Below are positions 1 to 11,239 of a stretch of 64,000 bases of DNA, one piece after another; position 1 is the first letter of the stretch; every line of letters starts with the position of its first letter. Under the pieces are notes generated by a model. The model saw nothing but the letters and a program-made list of their open reading frames with translations, was not told where the DNA came from and did not search any database. Origin of the DNA: Armigeres subalbatus (taxonomy: Eukaryota > Arthropoda > Insecta > Diptera > Culicidae); the NCBI RefSeq assembly GCF_024139115.2, contig NC_085141.1:365152759-365216758 (forward strand), written 5' to 3'. Position numbers and translations under genes: made by a program.

Positions 1-120
1 TGCACCGAAATATCATAAACATATCAGGTTTTGCCACTAACAAGAACTTATCAATATCTTGAGTTATTAGTTTGTTCTTGTTAATAGCAAAACCTGATAT
101 TTTTATGATATTTCGGTGCA
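1..120. repeat. Foldback (hairpin) element
   Basis: The first bases TGCACCGAAATATCATAAA are mirrored by TTTATGATATTTCGGTGCA at the end, and the arms continue inward (AACCTGATA / TATCAGGTT). The whole segment therefore folds into one long stem with a small loop near position 60. This is the structure of a foldback MITE. No coding potential is visible. The window begins exactly at its first base, so flanking target-site duplication cannot be judged. Confidence 0.8.
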
Positions 121-525
121 AATTTTTGTTATTTTCGCTTGTTATTTCTACTCTTATTTCAAACAAGTTAATATCATGTTTTGTTATCAGTATCACGGAT
201 TCTACATGGACATGATAAACTACTTTAACGAGAGGTGCTTACATACCGAAAAGTGCCCAGGAAAGTAAGTAGTTATTGAATCACAGCAATTGATTGACAT
301 GATGAGAGCCCGATTCTAAAACTTATTGAAACTATGATTGACAGTGGGGTCAGTTTAGTAAGTTTTTAAGTAAAACTAATCAACTAATTTCAACCAAAAC
401 AGTATTTTTATTTAATTCAATTCAATTTCATTGGCGAACACACCTCTGGTGATGTTACCAAAATAAAGAAAATAAAATCAATTAATGAACAATCACATAA
501 TGAAGATTAGCTACAAATTGCTGTC
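121..525. other. AT-rich gap, nothing recognised
   Basis: Low-GC sequence with no convincing frame, RNA fold or repeat that I recognise. It ends against the C-terminal end of the pogo-type relic. Confidence 0.6.
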
Positions 526-1990
526 TTATTGAAAGGCACACGAAGAGCAGCGAGTGTCCTGGCATTTATGAAACCACAAGCAGCACTTGGAACATTTGAT
601 CCAATACTGTCCTTTGTCAGAAGAACTGAAACAACAGCCACATACTTCGCAGAGCGTATCTTGAGCAAGCACCGTTTTAGTTTGATTGCTCTTTCCTTCG
701 GGAGGTCCTGGTTTGCGTTTGGGTGTTTAGGCATCACTGTTAGAAATGTGTCCTGTTTCAGCTTTGATCACCTTCTTTAGCAGATCAATATCCTTCAATG
801 CCTGCGATGACTTTAACTCATTTCGGCTGGGGCTTGACGTTATGTTTCGAGCTTTCTCCCTCTTTCGTCCACCGTCGTCTGGTAACTGTTTTCGGTAGCG
901 GTAGGATTTCCGCAGGAGACACTTTGAAGATGATTCAGACAGCTAAACCGGTTGAACATTCGAATCCAACGGTGCCATAGTAGCTCTCGAAGTCAGCATG
1001 TTGTTAGCATCCACTTGTACAATCCCTTTTGGGGCGATATTTTCCTTTTAGTTTGACAGTGAATCGTTGATATCTCCTACCTCATTGTGCATTCGCGAAG
1101 GTCCTGTTTCAGTATCGGCTGCGTTGGATTCAAAAGCTTCGTCCCTAAGTTCATTGTTTGAACGATCGGTTTCTGGGTCTGCTGAAAGAACGACCATTAC
1201 GTCTGCTTTACGGAATCCGTTGACACAAAGAGCCGCGTTAGAAGTCTTCATGAAAGCCGAACCGAAAGGCCGGCTGATTTCGTTTCGTACCAGGATTTCA
1301 TTTGAGGAAACTCTCCACTTCCTTCGAGAGAGCCGTCTCGAGCGGCCCCATGTCGAGAGGCTGTAGTTTGTGGCTGCCAGGGGGGACAACTACGCGACTG
1401 TCACATGGCACTCACGCGCTCTTTCAATAAAGCCAAGGTTCTTCGTATGCAAAGAATGACCGTCCAAAATAAAAAAAGGAGTTATCAGCTGTTGGACGCG
1501 TGTGCTTTAGAAAATGCTCGAACCAGGTGCTGAATTCTTTCACAGTCATCCAACCGGAAGAGTTGCAGACAAATATCGTGTCTGGTGGAGCACCTTCCAT
1601 AAGACTGGTAGTCAAACGGGCCCTAGGGAATATCATCATAGGTGGCAGTATTTGTCCCGTTACTGACATGCAAATGCTTGCAGCGAAAAGTAGCCCTCTT
1701 TCCACCGATGTCACAGCTCCTACCTGTCGTCGACCTTTCAAGGCAAACACTCCGTCCATTTCACGATAAAGCACATCGAAGAAGTTGTCGACCGCCATCC
1801 TGTTGAATGCTTGCAACCTTGCAGCTGAGGTAGTCTCAGGAGTACTGAGCGAGACTTTGGGATGACGCTTCCGAGAACCGTGAAACCCAACCAGCCAGCT
1901 GTGTCTTCGTATTGAAAACATGTGCTTTCCCGTTGCGTTCGACCAGCTGGAAGGAAATGCTCCGGATGTAGTGGGTGATAATTCCACATT
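526..1990 (-). pseudogene. pogo-type (Tc1/mariner superfamily) transposase relic
   Basis: Read on the minus strand this is a decayed DDE transposase of the pogo/Tigger/jerky kind, an enzyme that cuts and pastes DNA transposons in the nucleus. From about 1987 down to 1424 one frame gives the order expected for the family: GFHGSRKRHPKVSL, TSAARLQAFN, then GRRQVGAVTSVERG, LPPMMIFPR, SGWMTVKEF and KHTRPTADN. The piece that should hold the first catalytic aspartate (the VDETG region) is missing between FFDVLY and REMDGVF, which looks like a short internal deletion. A one-base slip in the T-run near 1463-1469 puts the second catalytic motif, ILDGHS, in another frame. Further down (1048-1389) NGFRKADV continues the homology. 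At about 590-685 a shifted frame encodes a cysteine-rich finger (CEVCGCC ... WIKCSKC ... WFHKCQD) typical of the C-terminus. It ends at a stop at 526-528. Clearly non-functional. No terminal inverted repeats were identified. Confidence 0.85.
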
Positions 1991-2369
1991 ATTAGTAGAT
2001 GAGGCTTTCTAGTGGCTCTAACATTGCGGACATAAACGATAATATGCAACAGTTGTCTGCACTAAAGCGTGCTACACTTGTCAGCGAAGATCCCGTCACG
2101 TGCTGTGCATATTTTCACAAGTTCGTAAACATCTTCCTGCGCCTGCTGCCATCGACTAGATTGAGCCCGTTCGGCAAATACCACGTTGTAGATTATTTTA
2201 AGAGGATCGAGTTCCAGCATCGTGGCAGCCCCATGCACATATTCTGCTCTGGCTGGCGAAGGACCACCGCCGTGAGGATGTTCCCGAAAGAATGCCCGCT
2301 ACTGTTGAGTTGATCGATTTTCTTTGCTCCATCAGATCGGAAGATCTGCCTGAGACCTATGGCAATCAG

Positions 2370-2430
2370 GTGGGTTTATATTTCGCATAGTTTCTAGCAA
2401 GTAATCACTCACAATGTCAAACACTTTTAG
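2370..2430 (+). other. Putative intron 1 of the Helitron gene (61 bp)
   Basis: The coding match is interrupted between TATGGCAATCAG and GTTCATAAACACACG. The intervening 61 bases start GTGGGT and end CACTTTTAG. Removing them restores Y-G-N-Q-V-H-K-H, the continuous Helitron sequence. About 60 bp is a usual insect intron size. Confidence 0.75.
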
Positions 2431-3003
2431 GTTCATAAACACACGTTTAAGTGTTTCAAGCGAAACGATAAACGTTGCCGGTTTAATATTCCGTACTGGC
2501 CAATGGATCAAACCAGAATTCTGATCCCCGTTACAGCCGGGGATGGCCGACTTCAACGGCTAAACAGGAAGGCAGCGAAAATGCGGGAAGCTCTTGAAAC
2601 GAAGGTCTACGATAGCCTTGACTCGTTTCTTGTTAATAGCAGTTGCACGTACGATTACTACTTGGACGTGATTCGCTCTTCCATTCGCCGACCAACAGTT
2701 CTGCTGAAACGTTCCATGACGCAGCTTTTGACCAATCCGTTCAATCCTTAGATCTCTGAGAAGTTCAAATCCAATATGGATTTGCAGTTTTTGCTGGAGG
2801 AGTTTTCATGTGCTGCTTATGTCATGGAATACGTAAACAAGACCAACAGAGGCATAAGTAATTTACATCGTGATCTCATAAGGATCCAGGAAGACCATCC
2901 AGACCAGCACTACAATTGATTGCAGAAGAAGGTCAGCATACAAATGCTCAATTCCGTCGAAATGTCTTTGCTTCGGCAACCGATGTCGGAAGCCAGCCGC
3001 AAG

Positions 3004-3318
3004 GTATCATTCATCAAATGATATATTGACGACGGTATTTTTTCGGCTCTTTCAGTCTTTATGATAAGCTAAAACGGATTTTGCGTCAACTATCCAATGT
3101 TTCGGTGTTTATTACACCTTCTTCAGGGATTTAGAGGTTGCGTTAAAGAGGCTGTAATAAACACCGAAACGTTGGATAGTTGACGCAAAACCCGTTTTAG
3201 CTTATCATAAAGACTGAAAGAGCCAAAAAAATACCGTCGTCAATAATCAATCACAGTCGAAAGCAACAATTAATCAAATGATATAGTTTTCACAATTTAG
3301 AATTCAATTTCGTTTTAG
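3004..3318 (+). other. Putative intron 2 of the Helitron gene, enlarged by a MITE
   Basis: Exon sequence AGCCGCAAG stops at 3003 and coding homology resumes at 3319 with GTTGAGTTTATT. The gap starts GTATCA and ends TTCGTTTTAG, and its removal gives S-R-K-V-E-F-I in frame. Most of the 315 bp is a later insertion (3026-3243, plus up to 42 bp more to 3285). Without it the intron would be about 55-97 bp. Confidence 0.7.
3026..3243. mobile_element. Foldback MITE, TA target site, inside a Helitron intron
   Basis: The left arm begins TTGACGACGGTATTTTTT and the right arm ends with its complement AAAAAAATACCGTCGTCAA. The arms are about 90 bp each with only a few mismatches, around a loop of about 35 bp. 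TA lies on both sides (3024-3025 and 3244-3245), which fits a Tc1/mariner-type target site. No coding potential. A 13-bp direct repeat ATCAAATGATATA is present at 3013-3025 and again at 3273-3285. Confidence 0.85.
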
Positions 3319-4123
3319 GTTGAGTTTATTGCGACAATGTGGCCACAAGAGCGAATAAAATCCAAGAAGCGAAACAAACAGATGGACGAAGAGGATCTCG
3401 ACGACAATTCCACCGATGTGTGAACGCTAAACATCATCCAACGGTATGAACTACGCCGAGGAATGGATGATATCTGCTTGGCGGATTTCGCAGCATATCC
3501 GGAAATGGTTGTATGAAGACAACGAGGCCGCCATTCAGGCAAAGCACAAGGAGTATGAGTATGAGTATGCGAAATGAACTTGGACCAGGTTGTGGAGGAA
3601 TACATCCGCATATGCAGCGAAGACGAAGAGCAGCAGGTGATTGCCGACCAGAAGCGCGATGAGTTTGTCCGCACGATCGTCATTGAGCCGAATGATGACG
3701 ATATTCACAACTTGCCAACAGGACCCTTGGCAGCTGTCGTCAAACAGCGATCCAATGTCTTGTCAAAGCAAGAATATTGTGAAATGGTGCGTGCCACGAA
3801 TACAGAGCAGCAGGATTTAATCGTACAAGTAATCCACAGCTTGCATTCCTCTGAAGAAAACTGCAAACCAGTGCAAATATTCTTCACTGGCCCGGCGGGC
3901 TGTGGCAAAACGTTCACTTTGCGTATTCTAATGGAGACAGTGAACCGGTACATCCAAGCTCATAATAAGCAGCACAACGCTTATGTAGCATGCGCATCCA
4001 CTGGAAAAGCAGTGGTTGCAATAGGTGGAGCAACAGTGCATTCCGCATTCAGGATTTGTAGGTAGCGTAGCCAAAGCTCAAAGCTGAGTTTCGAGTAAGG
4101 GTATGCGATAACACACTTTTTCC

Positions 4124-4270
4124 TAACGAAACGAAACGAAACGAAATTTAAAATGTCTGTGTTGATTCGGATCGAAACGAAACGAAATAAAGATTTCTTT
4201 CGATATTTCGAAACGATACGAAATCAAGGTTCATTTAATTCGAAATTTTTCGAAACGAAACGAAATTTTA
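4124..4270. repeat. (CGAAA)n-type degenerate short tandem repeat
   Basis: Runs of ACGAA/CGAAAC with interspersed divergence (AACGAAACGAAACGAAACG and similar). Apparent reading frames here are low complexity. Confidence 0.85.
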
Positions 4271-5590
4271 ATTTTTTTTCCGCGGAATTTTTAATTAAAT
4301 TGTTTTTACATTATGTACGCAATTCTGATTTCACTTTTTCGAAGTCGATTAACTGTTTTGCGACCAAAAGAGTCAAAATAACAGAAAAGGAGATCTGTGA
4401 TAAATCGCCACATTCTCGCCGCATATACCATTGGCGATAAGACAATACCCCAGCATTTGTGCCGCTTTCAAAGAAATTCATCGTGGATCGTGTGTTCCCG
4501 AATCTGATCAATTTTATATCAGTTTTATATCAGTAAGTATATACAAATAAAGAAATTGTGGGATTTTCCATATAGATATACGGATTCAAATTTCGTTTAA
4601 AACCTTAGTTCACTTAAAAATTATGTAATTATGCTAAAGCATTCTTCATATTGTCTTGTCAGCGTGGACTAAGTACTTACTTAGTCAAAATTAGAAAATG
4701 AATGCTTAGATTTATTTTTTCATTTAGTGGGATACTCTATTATGTATCCACATCTGCCAGGCGTATACGCAGATAAAGAATTGATAATACTAGACCAACA
4801 TTTGAAAGAGCGTATCAGCCAAAATGTATTCCTTCTTATTCTTCGTCTACATATATAGCATACATTTGCTCACTAGAAGAATCCTGTGCACATTTCTAAA
4901 ATGTACGAAGATATGTATTTCCGATTGAATTTAACAGACCCATAGTCTTATATACAATCAGCTCGACAAACTGAGCTATTGTCTGTGTGTTCTTGACATA
5001 TGAGAACAGCTGTTACGGTCAGTATAAGCTGAAAGCAATCTTAAGTAATTTTAATGATCTTCCAACCCGTTCTTTTTTTTTGTCTTTATTTAAGAGACTT
5101 GCAGCCCGAGGACCAACCCGTTCTGAATTTTATTTTTGCAAATTCCATGCGAAGATCTAGAAATGCCCACAAATCTGCAATGTTCCTTACATACAGCGCC
5201 GTAGCGTGCGGTTGGCCAGGTTGGCCTCCGCCAAGGGCGCCAGTCTTTAGGGGCGCCGAAATCAAGGATTACGCTATAAGCAAAAGACAAATTTATTTAG
5301 TTTAGGGTTGGTACAATGGTAGAGATATGTCTTATGACAAGTAAGAGATATGTGGAATAATCTAGAGCAAGCCAAACATATTGCCTTTTTTCCACATCAA
5401 CATGTTATATGGATTTGTTTTAGTTTTGACTGCTAATCCGATTTCTCAAGGACTTCCGAAACCGGTTACAAGAGGTCAGTAGAAAAAAGAGAAAAACAAA
5501 AATATAATATTTAACAAGTTATTTGACAATCATGGATTTTGATTATTAACATTGTGAATCGGATTATTTAAAATTTTAGCTATTACATAT
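4271..5590. other. AT-rich gap with repeat scraps
   Basis: No gene recognised. At 4790-4837 there is half of a MITE also present at 23938-24072 (TAGACCAACATTTGAAA ... AAAATGTATTCCTTCT). At 5196-5275 lies a GC-rich repeat end that recurs inverted at 56865-56950. The rest is low-GC DNA with no clear signal. Confidence 0.6.
5196..5275 (+). repeat. GC-rich interspersed repeat terminus
   Basis: CAGCGCCGTAGCGTG followed by GGTTGGCCAGGTTGGCC, CGCCAAGGGCGCCAG and GGGGCGCCGAAATC. The same blocks occur in reverse orientation at 56865-56950, and a shorter relative at 54704-54757 begins CAGAGGCGTAGCGT. The CAGNGNCGTAGC start resembles hAT-type element ends, but I cannot assign a family. Confidence 0.55.
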
Positions 5591-5595
5591 GTAGA

Positions 5596-6045
5596 ACTTA
5601 TTGAAGCAGTGCAGCATACATTTAAGCGTTTTTGTATAGAAAATTCTATTACCCTTATGAACCATATCAGAGAAGAATAAGTCGCATGCAGATCACATCA
5701 TTAACTTGGCGTGTGTCTACGCTTCATCGACTTGTACATGGATCTATTCACTGCAGCATTACTAGTGACCTCCAGTTTTGGTTTCCCACGCATGGTCTAC
5801 GCCAGTTAGATCTATTCTACATCCCTAGATCAAGGACAAACCTGGGAAAAGCTGCACCTCTTTCTTGTTTATGCCAGACTTACAACGAGGGCTACAACGA
5901 AGTGGACATTTTTATGGAGCTTTCGCAATTCAAAAGGATTATCCGAAACTAGCAGTTTTGCTAAGCTTTAAAACTTTATTGTATTGTGGTCCGATTATTG
6001 GGTAACCCTGTAGGACACTATACAATATATGAGATAAATAAATAA
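5596..6045 (+). pseudogene. 5'-truncated LINE: ORF2 C-terminus and 3' tail
   Basis: The frame 5632-5952 encodes the region C-terminal to the reverse transcriptase of a jockey/CR1-lineage LINE: RKFYYPYEPYQRRISRMQI, TSLTWRVSTLHRLVHG, LFYIPRSRTNLGKAAPL and so on, ending at a TAG at 5950-5952. The preceding residues (EAVQHTFKRF, from about 5602) are one frame off because a T-run at 5629-5633 is one base short. The downstream sequence ends in GATAAATAAATAAC, a plausible simple-repeat 3' tail. Only about 450 bp survive, consistent with abortive target-primed reverse transcription. The clade is an inference from the general pattern; no catalytic domain is present. Confidence 0.7.
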
Positions 6046-7358
6046 CTTTATTAACTAAAAAAAGGACAATTCACACTCAAATTTATTGGATATGAATTTA
6101 TTCAACTTTTTTAAGTGGACATCTTTAAAAGGTTACATTCATAATAAACCGATTGACAAAATTTAAAAGTACCTTTTGTTCTTATATCCGGAAGTAGTGG
6201 TATGGATTTCTGTGTGATGTGATAGGTTCAATGGCAACTCCCGGCCACCAACAAACCAACTCCAAAATATGGTTTTCCCTGATTTGACTAGATCCGGTAG
6301 AAACTCTGACCTTCAACCAGTGGCGCCGGAAGTGGGTGGGACAAGTAGGATATGTCCTACGCATGAATTTTTCTGGGTGGGACAGTCAAAGCATTGTCCT
6401 ACCCATGATTATAGTAAGAACATATGAAGTTATTCGATGGTAAGAAATTTTGAGTTAGCAGAATGTTATTTTAAAGTTTAACAGAGTCCAAACAATAATC
6501 ATAGATGCTTTTGAGATCCTGAAGAAAAAGACTGATTGTTCTTTAGGACTTCAGGCATTTTATAATCCATAAAGCTCACAAAAATGTCTAAACTTTACTT
6601 CTTAGAATATATAAATATTTATTTAGAAGTTATGATATAGCACGATTATTAGAAGCCCACGGAAAAACTTTTCTTCAAACGTTAGTAGCTCTATTGAAAT
6701 TTGAGAAGCCAGAAACATACCGAAGTCCGCTCAAAATCTTATCCGTAAGGGATTCTGAGCTCCCAAAACAGGTTCTTTGGCAATCATGTGATTTTTGGTG
6801 GTTTGATTTGTATCGCTAGATCCATAACATTTTCTATAATAGGAAATGCTAGCAGTAAGCAATTTATCGAGAACATCACACTTTAACAACAATGGGCTGG
6901 GCGGATTTGTATAGAGTGTAAATTAGATCCATGATTTTATACTTATAAGATAAAATATTGCTCGCACGGTTGTTAGATTATTAAAAACGCACACATTTCA
7001 TAAGGTGCAGAATAGATCGGCGCACAAGTCTAGGCTATACTTTAGCCGTGTCAAATAGTGGAGCTGGAGGTCGTTTTAACCTTCGAATGATGTACAGCCG
7101 TGTTATTGCTACCGACAAATCGCCTGCTTGCTTGCAAAGGCTGTAGTGATACTCTCTTCTGAACAAATGTGCCGTGGTGTACTACCCCATACTATCAGCA
7201 GCTCTTCGCGAACATTGCTTCGAACCGGCATTGCATAATCTTCATCACGACACGTTTACTATAGCATCATGATTCAACAACAAACTGCCATCTTCAAATA
7301 TGTAGATTCGAATATCTTCATAAAAGTGATGTTTGGTAATTCAAAAACTATATTGTAC
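6046..7358. other. AT-rich gap
   Basis: No gene recognised. Around 6320-6415 two similar blocks GTGGGTGGGACA ... TGTCCTAC follow each other about 55 bp apart and begin CAGTGGCGCCGGAAG, possibly a DNA-transposon end. Confidence 0.5.
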
Positions 7359-7821
7359 TAGGATAGTTCCAAAAGTGGAGGTGTTGGTAAAACCAAAAGG
7401 AATTATAAAAAATAGATAATTTTGCGATATTTACAGTTTTAATATCTTAGGCAATAGATAAACTAATAAATTTGCTAACAACTATGAGATTGTTACTATT
7501 CTAGACCAATATTTATTCATTCTGATTCCTATCAAAAATTGCTCGCGCCACAAGTGTTGCTTTAGTGGTGGTAAAAATTAACTGAGGTTTCCATAGTGGT
7601 GCTATCCATTGATTTCTTTTGAGAGTCACCACAATCGGTACAGCGGAATTTTCAATATTGGTTACGGAATGAACTGTGGTGGTGGAAGACAAGTGTCAAT
7701 CTCGTGATTATAGCACATTGCATCAACTGAAAAGATCGTAAATTTTAATTACGAAAAAGGTCATTTATACCCCACTATCTCCATTATTAGTGCTACCTCC
7801 ATTAAGGGTACGGTTACCCTA
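7359..7821. mobile_element. Possible TA-flanked MITE
   Basis: Starts TA-GGATAGTTCC ... AGTGGAGGTGTTGG and ends CCTCCATT ... GGTTACCC-TA. The reversed right end reads TAGGGTAACC ... AATGGAGGTAGC. The inverted repeat is imperfect, so this is a weaker member of the TA-GGG group seen at 10694, 23032, 39306 and 52347. No coding potential. Confidence 0.45.
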
Positions 7822-10693
7822 TATAATTGAAATGTTTCTTACCATATATTATTGTTGACTTATTGAATTGCAAATAATCAAACCCAAGTTAACAAACCGA
7901 AGTTAACAATCTAATCAGTACTCATTAAAACAAAACGGCAAAGGAAAAAAAATAACAAATTTACTCATCAAATATTCGATGTCAAACAACCGAACCGCCA
8001 TGGTTACCAATACGACATGATAACAGATGAACCCAATCACCAAGCCAAAAAAAAACTTTTTGTTCGTTCCAAACAAAATCGAACACAATTTGATTTATCA
8101 AATCCCGAACTGAGAGGAGCGACGTACCTCAGTTTGGAAAAGAAATCAAAAGACGATGAGGATACTCATCGCCCCGAAAGTAAGAAATCAAATAAAAATC
8201 TACGGCCAAGTGAAATTATGCGGTAATTTATTTGACTTCCCTCGGTCTTTTTTTTCCACTCTCATTCCCAACCATCAGATGCAACGATTCAAGGACCAAA
8301 TGTTTTCAGAAATCGTTTTTCCCCCAGCAGCTAGCGGAGGGAAAAACTGTTTGATAACAAAATTTTCCAACTTTGCGTAATTTGCTCAATTCTATCGCAT
8401 CCGATATCGAGACGGGACCAAGCAAGCGCAAGATGCCTGGCGGTTTGGGACTTGTTGGGATGCAACCTGCCGCCGTGGCTCGTTGTAGTTGAACCTCGTG
8501 ACAAAAGCCAGCCAAAAATATGCTGAATTGATTTTCTTTTGTCCCTGCTCCGGCAGCGTTCGTCGACGCCGTGGATTGACTAGTCACGGTGATATTGTCG
8601 TTGCAAAGGAAAGTGAACCGGAGGAAAAGTTTATCCAGACTGATAGGTATTCCCGGGGCTCGAAACAACAAAAAATACGGGAATGTGATTTTCAGAACGA
8701 CCGTGACCGTGGAAGGAAAAGTTTGTCTGTGATAGGAGAATGTTATTCGATTTTATCTGGTATAAAAAAAGTCTCCCGCGGGATTGATTTTGATAAGAGT
8801 TTCTTGAAATTGAGACTTTGACCCGTAATAGAATCTGAAAGCATATGAGTTGCAACTCATTCCATTACTATATGGTTATTTGACAAAGAAAATGCTGATT
8901 GGAATTTATGCAGATTTCCTCCTTTGGGAAACGTAAGATGATCTTTCATATAATGAAAGAAAAGGTTTGGAAATTAATAGTGTGCGAATTACTAGGATGG
9001 TTATCATCGTTTAAAAGGAAAACCAAAGGTTTAATACATAAAAACAGTATCAACAAAAGAAGAAAAATCCAATAAATACTCATTCGAAGCCTACAGGAAA
9101 TATTTTCGCAGAATCCCCAAAAAGAATGAATCTTACTGGATATCCTGAAACATCCGTTTCTACAATTCAAAGCATCGAAGTAAACTACTTAAAGATTACT
9201 ACAGAAAGGAATTGCTTTTCAGATTACTTTTAAGGAATAGGTATATAAGGAAGGTCGAATCACTTCTCGTTCAAATTATGTAAGCTTGAATTTTTTTGCG
9301 AACCATGATTATCACAATATATTTTTGCTCGTATTTAATCCAGATGATACTACTCGTTCGCTTCACGAGCAAGCCGAATCTTGCCAGTCCAGTCAATCTG
9401 AATTTTCAATTTAAAAACCTCCTATATATAGATAATGCAAAATGATTAAATAAATGTGTCACACTTCTCACCACAAACGTCGATAATATACGAAAAAAGT
9501 TTTTTTTTCAGTTAACAGCAAATATAATATTAATTACCGTCAAAAAGCACAAGATTTAAATGTGCGTCCCGCATACAATGTTGCATCATCATCCATTTAT
9601 AGTACACGATCTTCGTGTGGTTCGTCGTCCCAGCCGAAAAAAAGCAACCCTCCCATTTCAGTCTGATAATTGTTTCCACTCGCCGCATCCGGCAATGGCA
9701 CTGCCTCGAATGCCGACGAAAGCGTTAATGTGTGAAAAATGCCCCAGCGGGCACTAATTAACACAAAATCTCTTTATGCGTTCAGGATGGGTGCATCGCT
9801 TCCAATCCTCTCGCTATCGAACACGGGTAATCGCAGAATAAACCACGTTGTGATTTCAGTTATTTTCACCCTTCATGCAGTTATAATTTGTTCGGGGGGA
9901 GGAAATCGATTAACCATTGAGCATTGTGGGGTCATTTGCAAATACAACTTGTAAGCACATTACACACCACGCGCCTCCATTATCTGCAACAAATCCTTCA
10001 ATTTTGGAAACAACGATGCATTCACATGGAAAATATACTGAAATATGCAAAGAAGATTACGGTTGGAACGGTTCTGGTAGACCTTCTGCGTTAAGGACAG
10101 ACATAATATCAACTCCAGATGCTTTGTTTTTTCTCTAGCCGGCCAATCTCCTTAAGATTTGTTGTAGAAATTCGGTGGTGGAAAACATATATGTCGTACG
10201 TGCGTTGTCCCAGTGCGTCACCATACTGCATCATTGTACGCCACAAAGCTATTTAGGTGCACTTATTAGTGCTGCCTCCGCTTCACACACGTTTAATAGA
10301 AGGTTCCCGTTCCCGTTCTAACAATTGCTCCCTCTAGTATCTAGTGCTACCAATCGCGAGTCGAATATCTCTCCATCCATCTTCAAGAAAAGCTGAACAT
10401 AGCCTTCAATTAGACTGTCTCGCCGGAGAGATATCGTTGCAGGTCTGTTTTAGATCCCAACGACAATTTTATTAGGCCACCGTCAAAAATGAATTGGCGC
10501 GCGGCCGTATGGAAGTTGACCCAGATATTTTTTACCACGCCACGGCTATTGAAGGACTATCAAAGCAGTAGATTAAAATGTATCGCACAATTTCTAGCTA
10601 GATAATGTGAAAAACGTCGAAAAAGAAGAAAAAATTGCTAATTACTTTTGGTTTTTAAAAAATTGCGTTTTCCTTGCGTTTATAAAAATTTTA
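7822..10693. other. Long stretch without recognisable genes
   Basis: Moderately AT-rich. The short open frames (for example 8017-8226, 8489-8821, 9560-10138) share no motif with known families that I recognise and overlap on both strands. A small hairpin GTTTTTCCC ... GGGAAAAAC sits at 8314-8346. This may be unique intronic or intergenic DNA. Confidence 0.5.
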
Positions 10694-11186
10694 TAGGCTA
10701 GGTGTACCAGTTGTGGCTATAGCACCAGTTGTCGCACTAGTGCTTTATATGCCAAATGGCCAATCAAATTACCGCAAACCAAGTTCTAATCGATAAAGCA
10801 TATTCATATGATACGATATCACCTTTGATTTCCTCCCAAACAAGCAAAGCATAATTGTAAAAATTGATTTTGCTTAATTTTTGACGTCCTTTGCACCAGT
10901 TGTGGCACTAGTGGTCCCTATTTGGCCAGTCCCATAAGAAAACAATGGGATTTGCCAAATAAGGAACCAAAATTAAGAATAGTGCCACAACTGGTGCATG
11001 CGTTCCTATTATGGATTAATCAATTTTGAGGATAATAACGAATTTTATTGTGGTTTTCACAGCTGTACTAAGGAACAGGAAGTAAAATCTTTCGCTTGAT
11101 ATATAATGTCCACCCACACGCCTTTTACTTATTTTTTTTAAAAATAGTTGTTCTTATGTATGGCGACAATTGGTACACCCACCCTA
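10694..11186. mobile_element. TA-flanked MITE with internal inverted motifs
   Basis: The left end TA-GGCTAGGTGTACCAGTTG matches the complement of the right end, TA-GGGTGGGTGTACCAATTG. TA is the likely duplicated target. Inside, the motif CACCAGTTGTGGCACTAGT appears at about 10902-10920 and its inverse AGTGCCACAACTGGTGCA at about 10980-10997. About 493 bp, non-coding and therefore non-autonomous. Confidence 0.75.
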
Positions 11187-11239
11187 TTTAGTAAAAGCTT
11201 GGTACTTTTCTTTTTGCCTTTCGCGTATACTAAGTATAC

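Larger units (their letters stand above)
2000..4096 (+). pseudogene. Helitron Rep/helicase relic with two introns
   Basis: Plus-strand remains of a RepHel protein, the rolling-circle replication initiator plus PIF1-type helicase of Helitrons. Order: a Helitron-like N domain (DYFKRIEFQHRGSP, then a shifted frame giving the HUH motif as PHAHILLWLA near 2231-2262); PATVELIDFL and DLPETYGNQ; after intron 1, CRFNIPYWP, SSIRRPTVLLKR, an in-frame stop at 2749-2751, then NMDLQFLLEEFSCAAYVMEY, KTNRGISNLHRDL, NSVEMSLL and RQPMSEASRK. After intron 2 come VEFIATMWPQERIKSKK and DDNSTDV, then a frame from 3574 with the Walker A motif GPAGCGKT (about 3892-3915) and CASTGKAVVAIGGATVHSAF. It fades out after KLSFE at about 4096. 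Both ends are missing, so no TC...CTRR termini can be shown. The one-base slip at the HUH motif, in-frame stops and truncation make it inactive. Introns suggest it descends from a copy expressed as a spliced mRNA. Confidence 0.9.
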
